Below, piece after piece: positions 44,784 through 53,686 of a stretch of DNA of 64,000 nt (its first letter is position 1; each line of letters opens with the position of its first letter). The translations under genes were made by a program, and so were the position numbers. The stretch is from Mixta gaviniae (GTDB lineage Bacteria; Pseudomonadota; Gammaproteobacteria; Enterobacterales; Enterobacteriaceae): NCBI RefSeq assembly GCF_002953195.1, contig NZ_CP026377.1, positions 2,170,001 through 2,234,000 on the forward strand. The letters run 5' to 3'. Under the pieces are notes generated by a model. The model made no database searches. It saw only the letters and a program-made list of their open reading frames with translations, and was not told where the DNA came from.

Positions 44784-45716
44784 TTAATCGCCTAATCCCG
44801 GCGGATTGATTTCAGCACGGTCGATACGCTCGACCCCTTCGCCCCAGCGGTTCAGCACCTTCTGATAGTCGCCGTTGCGCATCACGCCGTTCAACGCCAG
44901 GCCGATCGGATCCGCCAGCCCGCTGCCTTTTCTTACCGTCACGGCGATATGCGCCGCCTTTGGCCAGCCGCCGTCGACGCTGCCCACCAGACGGGTTTTG
45001 CCGCGCAGCGCCGCTTTCCATGCGCCGGTGACATTCGGCCCGAACCAGGCATCGGCGCGCCCCGCCTGCAGCGCCAGGGTCTGCGCCGCGTCATCTTTAC
45101 TGTAGATCGGGGTAAAAGGCTTCAGCCCCTTCGCCTGATTGGCGCGATCCCACGCCAGCAGGATCGCCTCTTGATTGGTGCCGGAGCCGACGATAATGCG
45201 CAGTCCGGCGATATCCTCCGCCTTGCTCAGATGCCGGATCGGGCTGTCCGTTTTCACATAGAAGCCAAGCGAATCTTTGCGGTAGGTGGCGAAATCAAAC
45301 TTCTCCTTACGCGCTTTGGTCACGGTGATGTTGCTGATGGCGGCATCATATTTGCCGGAGGCGACGCCGAGCGGCCAGTCTTCCCAGGAGGTCGGCACCA
45401 CGTTCAGCGTCAGACCGAGGCTATCGGCGACCAGGCGGGCGATATCCACCTCGCTGCCGAGCAGGGTTTTATTGTCGGCGGCGAACACCGTCAGCGGCGG
45501 CGAGTTCTGCGCCGCCACCGCCACGGTCAGCGCGCCCGGCACGGCGAAGCGATAGCCGGCCGGCAGGCGCGCGATCGCCTCCGCGTTTTTTACGGTATTG
45601 ACGGGCGTCTGGTTCGCTTCCAGGCTTACCTGCTGGCCGTTCAGGCTAAGATTGTCCGCCGCGGCGGCGTGCATGGTGGTCAGCAGCGTCAGGGCGATAA
45701 GGGTTTTTCTCTGCAT
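44784..45716 (-). CDS. Amino acid ABC importer binding protein (YxeM-like)
   Basis: Periplasmic solute-binding protein of 310 residues with a signal peptide cleaved near HAAAAD (residue 20). The SBP_bac_3 fold shows GSEVDIARLVADSLGL near residue 86, the helix KYDAAISNITVTKARKEKFDFATYRKDSLGFYV in part near 122-150, and IVGSGTNQEAIL near 174. It has an extra 50-residue N-terminal region before the first ligand strand. The ligand is probably a modified cysteine or related sulfur amino acid, by operon context. No lipobox. Confidence 0.83.
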   Translation of the reverse strand: MQRKTLIALTLLTTMHAAAADNLSLNGQQVSLEANQTPVNTVKNAEAIARLPAGYRFAVPGALTVAVAAQNSPPLTVFAADNKTLLGSEVDIARLVADSLGLTLNVVPTSWEDWPLGVASGKYDAAISNITVTKARKEKFDFATYRKDSLGFYVKTDSPIRHLSKAEDIAGLRIIVGSGTNQEAILLAWDRANQAKGLKPFTPIYSKDDAAQTLALQAGRADAWFGPNVTGAWKAALRGKTRLVGSVDGGWPKAAHIAVTVRKGSGLADPIGLALNGVMRNGDYQKVLNRWGEGVERIDRAEINPPGLGD

Positions 45717-45727
45717 AGCTCGCTCTC

Positions 45728-47040
45728 TTATTGTTTTGTGAACTGATTAACCGGCACGGGCAGATCGAAGCTGGCGCGCAGCGTGGTGCCGGGCCAGTCG
45801 CGGCGGCTCAGGCCGCGCGCCTGCAGCAATGGCACAACCCGATCGACAAAATGCGTAAAGGCCTCGGGGTGCCGCCGTTGATGATAAAGCCGTCCGCCGC
45901 CTCGCTTTCAAACCAGTGCTGCAGGCCATCCGCCACCTGCTCCGGCGTGCCGTGAAACAGCGGACGCGGCGTTGCCGCTTCCAGCGCCGCCTGACGCAAC
46001 GTCTGCCCCTGTTCGCGGGCGCGGCGTTTAATCTCATCGGTGGTGCTGCGAAAGCTGTTCTGGCCTAATTCGCCCAGCGCCGGGAATGGCGCGTCGGGGT
46101 CATATTGCGAGAAGTCGTGATGTTCGAAGAAACGGCCGAGGTAGTTAAGGGCATTCTCCAGCGACACCAGCGCCGCGGTGGCCTGATACTGGCGTTCGAC
46201 ATCATCCGCATCGTCACCGACGATCACGCTGACGCCCTGGAAAATATGCAGATCCTGCGGCTGCCGGCCGTTCTCAACCAGCTGACGCTTCACGTCGCGG
46301 TAGAACGCCTGCGCCTCTTGCCGGGTAGCATGATGGGTGAAGATAGCGTCGGCATGGCGCGCCGCCAGCTTTTTGCCATCCTCCGAGGCGCCCGCCTGGA
46401 AGATAATCGGCCGCCCCTGCGGCGTGCGGCCAATATTCAGCGGTCCCTGCACCTGAAAGAAATCGCCGTGATGGTTCAGGGTGTGCAGCTTGTCGGGCGC
46501 GAAAAAGGTGCCGCTCGCTTTATCGCGCACAAAGGCATCCTCCTCCCAGGAGTCCCACAGTCCCTTCACCACCTGCAGATATTCGTCGGCGATGCGGTAG
46601 CGCAGCGCATGCTCCGGGTGCTGCTGACGAGAAAAGTTCTTCGCCGATCCCTCCAGCGGCGAGGTCACCACGTTCCAGCCCGCGCGGCCGCCGCTGAGAT
46701 GATCGAGACTGGCGAACTGGCGCGCCACGGTAAACGGCTCGCTGTAGGAGGTGGAGACGGTACCAACCAGCCCCAGGTGCTGCGTTACCCCCGCCAGCGC
46801 CGACAGCAGCGTCAGCGGTTCGAAGCGGTTAAGGAAGTGCGGGATCGATTTTTCATTGATATAGAGGCCATCTGCCACAAACAGAAAATCGAGCTTGCCC
46901 TCTTCCGCCTTCTGCGCGATGCGCCGGGCATAGTCAAAACTGATGCTGGCATCCGCCTGTGCGGCGGGATGTCGCCAGGCGGACATATTGCCGGAGGCGC
47001 CGTGCAGCATGGTGCCGAGTCGAAGCTGTCTGGTTGTCAT
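45728..47040 (-). pseudogene. NtaA/YxeK-type flavin monooxygenase with C-terminal frameshift
   Basis: LLM-class monooxygenase of the NtaA/SnaA/SoxA group; YxeK of Bacillus oxidatively cleaves N-acetyl-S-succinocysteine. The frame from ATG 47040 (AGGAAG site) is a good family member through [10 protein letters not shown], then goes out of frame and stops at 45808. Adding one base to the GGGG run at 45866-45869 restores [18 protein letters not shown] and a normal C-terminus ending at 45728, 437 residues. As read, the last 46 residues are replaced by about 15 others. It could be a sequencing error or a natural lesion. Signature elements [35 protein letters not shown] (residues near 96-130) are intact. 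Confidence 0.82.
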
Positions 47041-47127
47041 GGTTTCTCTTCCTGTTAGCCATAGCCAGCCCGATCCGGCGCGGCGACAGGCGGCCGGAGG
47101 GGCGAAAAACGAAAAGTAAAACGGAAT

Positions 47128-48285
47128 TCAGGCGGGCAGCGCCGCGCGACATCGGCTGTTGAGATGTTGCAGCGCCTGCTGCGCAAGTCGGGCGAAATAG
47201 CGCGCCGCCGGGGCGATCAGCGCCTCATCGGGATTAAAGGCGGCGTGATGCAGGCCATATTCGCTGGCGCTGCCGATGCTGACGAAGGCGCCGGGCACCT
47301 GCTGCAGATAGAGGGCGAAATCTTCGCCGCCGAGATGCAGCTCCGCCGTTTCGACGCGGTAGCCGCTCTGCTGTGCCACCCCGGCGCTGAAGCGCGCCCA
47401 GGCGGGATCGTTGATCAACACCGGCGGCCCGGCATGCCAGCACACTTCCGCCTGCGCACCGGCGGCGGCGGCCACGCCCTGCGCCAGCTGCCGCACCTGC
47501 TCCATCAGCCGGGCGCGCACCTGCTCGTCATGGGTACGCGCGGTGCCACCGAATTCGACGCTGCCGGGTAGCACGTTCCAGGTTTTGCCGCCGTTTACGC
47601 GCGTCACGCTCAGCACCACGCTATCGAGCGTGCTGATGCTGCGGCTGGTGAGGGTTTGCAGCGCCTGAATAATCTGACTGACGACCACAATGGTGTCGAT
47701 GCCCTGTTCGGGATGAGCGGCGTGCGCCCCCTGGCCGCTGACGTGGATAACGAAGCGATCGGCGTTGGCGTAAAACGCGCCGCCGCGCGTGGCAAAGGTG
47801 CCGGTCGGCAGGCCCGGCTCGTTATGCATGCCGAAGATCGCCTGCACGCTTTCCAGCGCGCCCGCCTGAATAAACTGGCGCGCGCCGGTGCAGTTCTCCT
47901 CGCCTGGCTGAAACAGCAGCCGCACCCGTCCGGGCAACTGCGCCTCCTGCGCCTTCAGCAGCAGCGCCGCGCCCAGCATCACCGCGCTGTGAATATCGTG
48001 CCCGCAGGCGTGCATTACCCCTTCATGGCGCGATCGCCAGCCAAGTCCGGTCGCTTCATGAATTGGCAGCGCATCGATATCGGCGCGCAGTGCGATCAGG
48101 CTGTCGCCACTGCCGATCTCCGCCACCACGCCGGTAGCCAGCGGATAATCCAGCAGCCGAATCTCCGCCTGGCGCAGCCAGTCAGCGATGCGCCGGGTGG
48201 TGTCATGCTCTTTGCCCGACAGCTCCGGCCAGCTGTGCAGCTCGCGGCGCCAGGCGATCAGCTGCGGCTCGAAGGATTCAGACAT
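47128..48285 (-). CDS. M20-family amidohydrolase (N-acyl-cysteine deacylase, YxeP/SndA-like)
   Basis: Metal-dependent amidohydrolase of 385 residues. Metal ligands and motifs: RRELHSWPELSG at residue 13, MHACGHDIHSAVMLGAA near 91 (Cys and His ligands), FQPGEENCTGARQFI near 125 (catalytic Glu) and HLGGEDFALYLQQVPGAF near 318. These are typical of hippurate/indole-acetyl/N-acetyl amino acid hydrolases. In yxe-type operons the homologue removes the acetyl group placed by the GNAT enzyme and frees cysteine. Its start overlaps the upstream LLM stop by eight bases. Confidence 0.85.
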   Translation of the reverse strand: MSESFEPQLIAWRRELHSWPELSGKEHDTTRRIADWLRQAEIRLLDYPLATGVVAEIGSGDSLIALRADIDALPIHEATGLGWRSRHEGVMHACGHDIHSAVMLGAALLLKAQEAQLPGRVRLLFQPGEENCTGARQFIQAGALESVQAIFGMHNEPGLPTGTFATRGGAFYANADRFVIHVSGQGAHAAHPEQGIDTIVVVSQIIQALQTLTSRSISTLDSVVLSVTRVNGGKTWNVLPGSVEFGGTARTHDEQVRARLMEQVRQLAQGVAAAAGAQAEVCWHAGPPVLINDPAWARFSAGVAQQSGYRVETAELHLGGEDFALYLQQVPGAFVSIGSASEYGLHHAAFNPDEALIAPAARYFARLAQQALQHLNSRCRAALPA

Positions 48286-49299
48286 TTTCGCTCTCCGTCG
48301 CCGGCTGCGTCGTTAACGGCCGTGCGGCCGCCAGCAGCGCCAGCGATTTCAGCCGCGCCTGCGGCTCGACGATCGGCGTATCAATAATGAATTCGTTAAT
48401 GGCGAAGTGTTGATGCAGCGCCTCAAGCTGGGCATGAACCTGCGCGGCGTTGCCCTTTACCAGCGACGGTGTACGCGGCTCGATCAGGTAATCTTTGTAG
48501 CCGCCCTGACGCACGTAGCGCTCCGCCTGCTCCAGACTGGCGACGTTAACGCTCTGCCCGCCTTCGACCCTGACATGATAGTGGCGCAGCGCGCCGGCGA
48601 GCAGCTCCGCCTCCGCCGGGGAATCGGCTACCACCGCCTGCACCGCCACCAGCGCACGCTGCCCGCTGGCCTTGTGATAAACGTTCAGCACATTCTCCAT
48701 CAGCGCGCGATCGCCGTTGAGGTGCGCGGCGAACACCAGCTGCCAGCCGAGACTGGCGGCCAGCCGCGCGCTCTCCACGCTGGCACCGAGCAGAAAACGC
48801 ACAGCCGGGCGCAGCGGCAACGGCGTGGCGCGCAGCGTCTCTTCGTCACCGGGGTGACCGGCGCGCGTAGCCAGTTATCCAGCTGCCGCAGCTGGGCGGC
48901 GAAGCTGCCTTTCGCTGCCGCATCCACCCCCTGCTGCAGCGCGCGCGTGGAAAGCGGCAGCCCGCCCGGTGCCTTGCCGATGCCGATGTCGACCCGCCCC
49001 GGCGCCAGCGACGCCAGCAGGTTAAAATTTTCTGCCACTTTATAGGGGCTGTAGTGCTGCAGCATCACACCGCCGGATCCGACGCGGATGCGCTGCGTTC
49101 TGGCGAGGATCCAGGCCATTAACAGTTCGGGCGATGGGCTGGCGAGCTGGGCGCTGTTGTGGTGTTCAGCCAGCCAGAAACGGTGGTAGCCCCACCGCTC
49201 CGCCTGTTGCGCCAGCTGCAGGGTGCGCTGCAGCGCCGCGGCCGCGCTTTCGCCGGCGGCGACGGGAGATTTATCTAATACGCTGAGTCGATATGCCAT
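48278..49299 (-). pseudogene. LLM-class flavin monooxygenase (CmoO/YtmO-like) with mid-gene frameshift
   Basis: First gene of the operon. ATG 49299 has AAGGAAGGG. The N-terminal half is a luciferase-like monooxygenase (VLDKSPVAAGESAAAAL at residue 6, WLAEHHNSAQLASPSPELLMA near 44, MLQHYSPYKVAENF near 80). The frame breaks near 48851-48854 within CACCCCGGTGAC, and the second half continues in another frame from ETLRATPLPLRPAVRFLLGAS to the stop at 48278. One added base gives 340 residues, the normal size. As read, the product would be truncated to about 200 residues. Same one-base pattern as the ntaA-like gene. Confidence 0.82.
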
Positions 49300-49545
49300 C
49301 TGACCCTTCCTTCTCGGTAGCGGGAATGGCTGCATAGTGGCGCGGCGTGACGCGCCCGCCAAACAACAAATCCGCGCAAGCGATGCTGAAAAATGGCAAT
49401 GGCGGCGGGCGGATAACGCCAATGGCGGCGCGGCGGCGTCTGAGGGGATCCGGAGGCGGCAGGTTATTGCGGCGGGCGATAAAGCTTAGCGTTAATTGGA
49501 CTTACTACCGGCGGACCGGCGGCACCCGGCCTTCTGCGGTGCGCA

Positions 49546-49574
49546 GAAAAAAAAACGGAGGCCGCAGCCTCCGC
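49546..49574 (-). terminator. Terminator of the nitroreductase gene
   Basis: On the minus strand GCGGAGGC-TGCG-GCCTCCGTTTTTTTTT forms a GC-rich stem with a nine-base T run, about 17 bases past the stop at 49591. Confidence 0.85.
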
Positions 49575-49590
49575 ATGATATCCAGCGAAA

Positions 49591-50331
49591 TTACTTATCC
49601 TTGCCGAAGCCCTGCTGCACCAGCGCCGGCAGCACGTCCGGGAAGTAGATGTTTTTGTAGTAATTGGCGACAGTCTGGCTCCAGTTCTCGCCGCCGTCGC
49701 GGTTGATGGTTTTCCAGTGCTGCTCCAGCTCGCCGTTGAACTGAGCGATCTGTTCCACCATACCTTCGGTCTGATATTTCTCTTCATGACGGAAGGTAGA
49801 GAGCGGCAGGCGCGGCTTCAGATCGGCAGGCCGATCGACATAGCCCAGCGCCAGGCCCACCAGCGGGAACGTCAGCGCCGGCAGTTCGAACAGCTCAATA
49901 AACGCCTCCGGGCTTCTGCGCATGCCGCCGATCGGCACCACGCCGAGACCCTGCGCGCGCGCCGCCGCCATCGCCGAAGCCAGCGCAATGCCGACGTCGG
50001 TGCTGCCGGAAACGATACTTTCAATACTTTCATGGGCGATCTGCTGTTCGCCGATCAGCGCCATCCCCTCACGGGTCTTATGCATATCCAGCACGAAGGT
50101 AATAAAGACCGGCGCCTGAGCGATCCACGGCTGGCCGCCCGCCAGTTCGGCGATTTTCGCTTTGGTCGCTTTGTCGCGCGTGACGATCACCGAAACCTGC
50201 TGAGAGTGTACCGAGGTCGGGGCGCGATACGCAGAAAGGATAATGTCATCCAGAACGGCATCCGGAATCGCCTTATCAAGATAACTACGATCGCTGCGAT
50301 GATTGATCAATGTTTCAATTACCGGATTCAT
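49591..50331 (-). CDS. NfsA-like FMN nitroreductase
   Basis: NAD(P)H-dependent flavin oxidoreductase of 246 residues in the NfsA/FRP branch. It starts MNPVIETLINHRSDRSYLD, the typical FMN-binding HRSxR opening. Further conserved parts are YRAPTSVHSQQVSVIV near 35, VSGSTDVGIALASAMAAARAQGLGVVPIGG near 108-137 and LPALTFPLVGLALGYVD near 152. ATG 50331 has GGAGGA. Members reduce nitro compounds, quinones or flavins; E. coli NfsA shares the layout but identity is not high enough to use the name. Monocistronic, ending in a strong terminator. Confidence 0.83.
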   Translation of the reverse strand: MNPVIETLINHRSDRSYLDKAIPDAVLDDIILSAYRAPTSVHSQQVSVIVTRDKATKAKIAELAGGQPWIAQAPVFITFVLDMHKTREGMALIGEQQIAHESIESIVSGSTDVGIALASAMAAARAQGLGVVPIGGMRRSPEAFIELFELPALTFPLVGLALGYVDRPADLKPRLPLSTFRHEEKYQTEGMVEQIAQFNGELEQHWKTINRDGGENWSQTVANYYKNIYFPDVLPALVQQGFGKDK

Positions 50332-50564
50332 TATTCCTCCTCTGGTGTTAAATCCTGGCGGATTGTAGAGGAGCCCTGGTGGCGCGGCTTGCCACTCTGT
50401 GCCGTGGCGCAAGGCGTGGTCACGCGCTGTGCGGCATCAATGCTGCCCCTCAGCCTGGCGGCACACTGCATTGCGCGGCGGTCCAGCGATAACGCGATAA
50501 AAAAATTACCCTCAGCAACCGTGTGGAGATTGCATTATCGGAAATCTGAACTAACTTTAGTAAC

Positions 50565-50648
50565 GAGTTCCTGTGTAACCCTTTGCTGTAGACGCCTTTT
50601 CGTCATCCGGTTCCGGTCCATTGCCACGGAGCCGGATTTTTTTTATGC
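50565..50648 (+). ncRNA. Candidate orphan small RNA
   Basis: A strong plus-strand terminator is formed by ATCCGGTTCCG pairing with CGGAGCCGGAT over 11 positions (one G-U) around an 11-base loop, followed by eight T. No plus-strand gene precedes it within 50 bp or further. A weak promoter can be proposed: TTGCAT at 50530-50535 with TAACTT or TTTAGT around 50552-50561. The transcript would be about 85 nt with a U-rich 3' end suited to Hfq. It does not match the enterobacterial small RNAs I remember. Confidence 0.4.
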
Positions 50649-50728
50649 GCTGCAGAGCGGACGTAATGCCCTTTCCCCCTGTGCGCTCTGGAAGCCGTCG
50701 GCCCTGGACGACGCCCTTATCGGGCATA

Positions 50729-50768
50729 AAAAAAACCGGCCCCGCCTGGCTTACCGGGGCCGGTTTTA
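50729..50768 (-). terminator. Terminator of the nar operon
   Basis: On the minus strand AAAACCGGCCCCGG-TAAGCCAGG-CGGGGCCGGTTTTTTTT gives a long GC-rich stem with an eight-base T run, ten bases past the narI stop. Confidence 0.9.
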
Positions 50769-50778
50769 GCGGGCAGGC

Positions 50779-51456
50779 TCAGCGCCGCGCACGCACCAGC
50801 TGGTAACGGCGCGTGAAGTATTCAAACGGCGCGCTCCAGACATGTACCAGACGGGTAAAGGGAAACACGAGAAAAATGGTCATGCCCAGCACCAGATGAA
50901 TGCGGTAGATCCACTCCACGCCATCCAGCCAGGTAGAGGCGTTGCCCTGGAAGGTGACCACCGACTGCGCCCAGCCGACCAGCTTCATCATCCCTACGCC
51001 ATCCAGATGCCGTAACGAAAAGAGGATCGAAGTCAGCCCGAGGATCAGCTGCACCATCAGAATGCCGAGGATCACGATATCGGCGCGGGTCGAGGTGGCG
51101 CGAATACGCGGGTTAAACAGACGGCGCTTCAGTAGCATCAGTCCGCCAACCAGCGCCATCAGGCCAAACACCCCGCCCGCCACCATCGCCAGCTTCTGCT
51201 TGGTGGCGACGGCGAGAAACGGCTCGTAGACCCAGTGCGGCGTCAGCAGGCCGAACAGATGGCCGAAGAAGATGCCGATAATGCCGATATGAAACAGGTT
51301 CGAAGCGAGGCGAAAGCTTTTCTTATCCAGCATCTGGCTCGAACCGGCGCGCCAGGTGTATTGCCCGTAGTCGTAGCGCAGCCAGCTGCCGATGATAAAC
51401 ACCGTGCCGCACAGGTAGGGATAGATCTCGAAGAAGAAGATGTTGAGGTAGTGCAT
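50779..51456 (-). CDS. narI: Respiratory nitrate reductase gamma subunit (cytochrome b)
   Basis: Membrane subunit of 225 residues that oxidises quinol and anchors NarGH. Five hydrophobic helices. Heme-ligand histidines are visible in [16 protein letters not shown] near residue 56 and in [26 protein letters not shown] near 186-211. ATG 51456 overlaps the narJ stop as TAATG and has a GGAGGAG site. Length and motifs match E. coli NarI. Last gene of the operon. Confidence 0.93.
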   Translation of the reverse strand: MHYLNIFFFEIYPYLCGTVFIIGSWLRYDYGQYTWRAGSSQMLDKKSFRLASNLFHIGIIGIFFGHLFGLLTPHWVYEPFLAVATKQKLAMVAGGVFGLMALVGGLMLLKRRLFNPRIRATSTRADIVILGILMVQLILGLTSILFSLRHLDGVGMMKLVGWAQSVVTFQGNASTWLDGVEWIYRIHLVLGMTIFLVFPFTRLVHVWSAPFEYFTRRYQLVRARR

Positions 51457-52151
51457 TATTTGGCTCCTCCGGCTGACAGGTCCAGATATTGCGGCATCGT
51501 CTGCTGCTGAATGCGCTGCTGATGCGCCTTCTCCGGCGCAGAATCGCACGTCTGCGCCTGGTCATCGATAAACTTAATCTGCGCCTCTTCCCACACCGCA
51601 TCCAGCGCCTGGCGGGTATCGTCGCGCGGCTCTTTGCTGACCTGCGCGGCGACGCTGCTGCTGCGCAGCGGGCTGCCCGCCCAGGCCAGCAGCGCGTCAA
51701 ACAGCTGGCTGAAGGCGCTTTGACGCTGCTTCAGCCGGCCGCCGATCAGCGCCAGGATCGGCGCAACATCCTGCAACCCCTGGCGCGCCGCCGCCTCCGG
51801 CTGCAGGCTGAGGTACTCCAGATAGAGCGGCAGATAGTCCGGCAGCTCCCGGCAATTCAACAACAGGCCCGCCTGCTCATACTGCGACAGCAGATCGACC
51901 ATCGCCTGACCGCGATCGCGCGATTCGCCATGCACATGCTCAAACAGCAGCAGCGAGGTGGCGCAGCCGCGATCGAAGGTTTCGCACCACTCCGCCTGCC
52001 GGTCAAGCAGCGCGCCGCCGAGCCAGCCGTCGATAAACGGCTGCAGCATCGGCGCCTGACGCGCCGTCAGCGCGCACAACGCCTCGCGCTCTTCCCATAG
52101 CGCTTTCTCCGGGTACTCCAGCAGCAGCGCGACGATTTTCAGCATCTGCAT
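51456..52151 (-). CDS. narJ: Nitrate reductase molybdenum cofactor assembly chaperone NarJ
   Basis: Cytoplasmic TorD/DmsD-family chaperone of 231 residues, needed for insertion of the molybdenum cofactor and clusters into NarG and for membrane attachment. It opens [22 protein letters not shown]; the conserved region [24 protein letters not shown] near residue 66-89 is typical. TAATG junctions on both sides couple it to narH and narI. Confidence 0.92.
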   Translation of the reverse strand: MQMLKIVALLLEYPEKALWEEREALCALTARQAPMLQPFIDGWLGGALLDRQAEWCETFDRGCATSLLLFEHVHGESRDRGQAMVDLLSQYEQAGLLLNCRELPDYLPLYLEYLSLQPEAAARQGLQDVAPILALIGGRLKQRQSAFSQLFDALLAWAGSPLRSSSVAAQVSKEPRDDTRQALDAVWEEAQIKFIDDQAQTCDSAPEKAHQQRIQQQTMPQYLDLSAGGAK

Positions 52152-53686
52152 TATTCGCCCTCCGCTTTGTGAGTGATATTGATAGCGTCGATGCGGCGGC
52201 TGTTGAACAGGTTAAATTTGCTGTCGCTGCCGTGGCAGCCGTCGCCGAAGGTGAAGCCGCAGCCGTTGCGCTCCGGGAAGGCATCGGCCGCCAGCTCGCG
52301 GTGGCTGGTGGGGATCACGAAGCGATCCTCATAGTTAGCGATCGCCAGGTAGCGATACATATCTTCCACCTGCGCCACGCTTAGCCCCACCTCGTCGATG
52401 GCGCGCGTATCGGTAACGCCCTCGACCGTCTGCGAGCGCTTGTAGTGGCGCATTGCCATCATGCGCTTCAGCGCTCGCAGCACCGGCGCGGTATCGCCGG
52501 CGGTCAGCAGGTTCGCCAGGTATTGCACCGGAATGCGCAGCGATTCCACCGCCGGCAGCACGCCGTCGCTCTTCGGCAGCTGACCGGCGTCCGCCACCGA
52601 CTGGATCGGCGACAGCGGCGGCACGTACCAGACCATCGGCAACGTGCGGTATTCGGGATGCAGCGGCAGCGCCAGCTTCCAGTCCATCGCCAGCTTCCAC
52701 ACCGGCGATTTCTGCGCCGCCTCCAGCACATTCTCCGGAATGCCCTGCGCCAGCGCTTCGGCGATCACCTGCGGGTCATTGGGGTCGAGAAACACCTCCA
52801 GCTGCCGCTCATAAAGATCGGTTTCATGCTCGGCGCTGGCGGCATCGGCGATACGGTCGGCGTCATACAGCACCACGCCGAGATAGCGAATGCGCCCGAC
52901 GCAGGTTTCTGAACAGACGGTCGGCATCCCCGACTCGATGCGCGGATAACAGAAGATGCACTTCTCCGACTTGCCGCTTTTCCAGTTAAAGTAGATTTTC
53001 TTATACGGGCAGCCGCTGATACAGAGGCGCCAGCCGCGGCATTTATCCTGATCGATCAGCACAATGCCATCCTCTTCGCGCTTGTAAATCGCGCCGCTGG
53101 GACAGGTCGCCACGCAGCTGGGGTTGAGGCAGTGTTCGCACAGCCGCGGCAAGTACATCATAAAGGTGTTTTCAAACTGGCCGTACATCTCCTTCTGCAT
53201 GGCGACAAAGTTACTGTCTTTGGAGCGCAGGCTGAATTCGCCGCCCAGGATCTCCTCCCAGTTCGGCCCCCACTCGATTTTTTTCATGCGCTGGCCGCTG
53301 ACCAGCGAACGCGGGCGCGCGGTCGGCTGATATTTACCTTCCGGCGCGTTATGCAGATGCTGATAGTCGAAGCTAAACGGCTCGTAATAGTCATCGATGC
53401 CCGGCACTTCCGGGTTGGCGAAAATTTTCGCCATCACCCCCGCCTTGCCGCCGAGACGCGGCTCCAGCTTGCCGTTAATTTTCCTGATCCAGCCGCCTTT
53501 CCACTTTTCCTGATCTTCCCAGGCCTTCGGGTAGCCGATACCCGGCTTGGTTTCAACGTTATTGAACCAGGCATACTCCATCCCTTCGCGCCCGGTCCAG
53601 ACGTTTTTGCAGGTAATGGAACAGGTATGGCAGCCGATGCATTTATCGAGATTCATTACCATCCCGACCTGTGAACGTATTCTCAT
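52151..53686 (-). CDS. narH: Respiratory nitrate reductase beta subunit (Fe-S)
   Basis: Electron-transfer subunit of 511 residues with four clusters. Cysteine groups: CIGCHTCSITCKNVW near residue 16, CEHCLNPSCVATCP near 184, CRGWRLCISGCP near 217 (the tryptophan that replaces a cysteine and yields the 3Fe-4S cluster) and CIFCYPRIESGMPTVCSETC near 244. Starts inside the narG stop (ATGA). Passes electrons from NarI hemes to the NarG cluster. Length is the same as E. coli NarH within one residue. Confidence 0.95.
   Translation of the reverse strand: MRIRSQVGMVMNLDKCIGCHTCSITCKNVWTGREGMEYAWFNNVETKPGIGYPKAWEDQEKWKGGWIRKINGKLEPRLGGKAGVMAKIFANPEVPGIDDYYEPFSFDYQHLHNAPEGKYQPTARPRSLVSGQRMKKIEWGPNWEEILGGEFSLRSKDSNFVAMQKEMYGQFENTFMMYLPRLCEHCLNPSCVATCPSGAIYKREEDGIVLIDQDKCRGWRLCISGCPYKKIYFNWKSGKSEKCIFCYPRIESGMPTVCSETCVGRIRYLGVVLYDADRIADAASAEHETDLYERQLEVFLDPNDPQVIAEALAQGIPENVLEAAQKSPVWKLAMDWKLALPLHPEYRTLPMVWYVPPLSPIQSVADAGQLPKSDGVLPAVESLRIPVQYLANLLTAGDTAPVLRALKRMMAMRHYKRSQTVEGVTDTRAIDEVGLSVAQVEDMYRYLAIANYEDRFVIPTSHRELAADAFPERNGCGFTFGDGCHGSDSKFNLFNSRRIDAINITHKAEGE

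Larger units (their letters stand above)
50332..50778. other. Gene-free stretch with candidate small RNA
   Basis: 447 bp between narI (end) and the nitroreductase gene (start), both on the minus strand. It holds the nitroreductase promoter, a plus-strand intrinsic terminator with no gene in front of it (50608-50648) and the narI terminator (50729-50768). No supportable protein gene. Confidence 0.6.
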
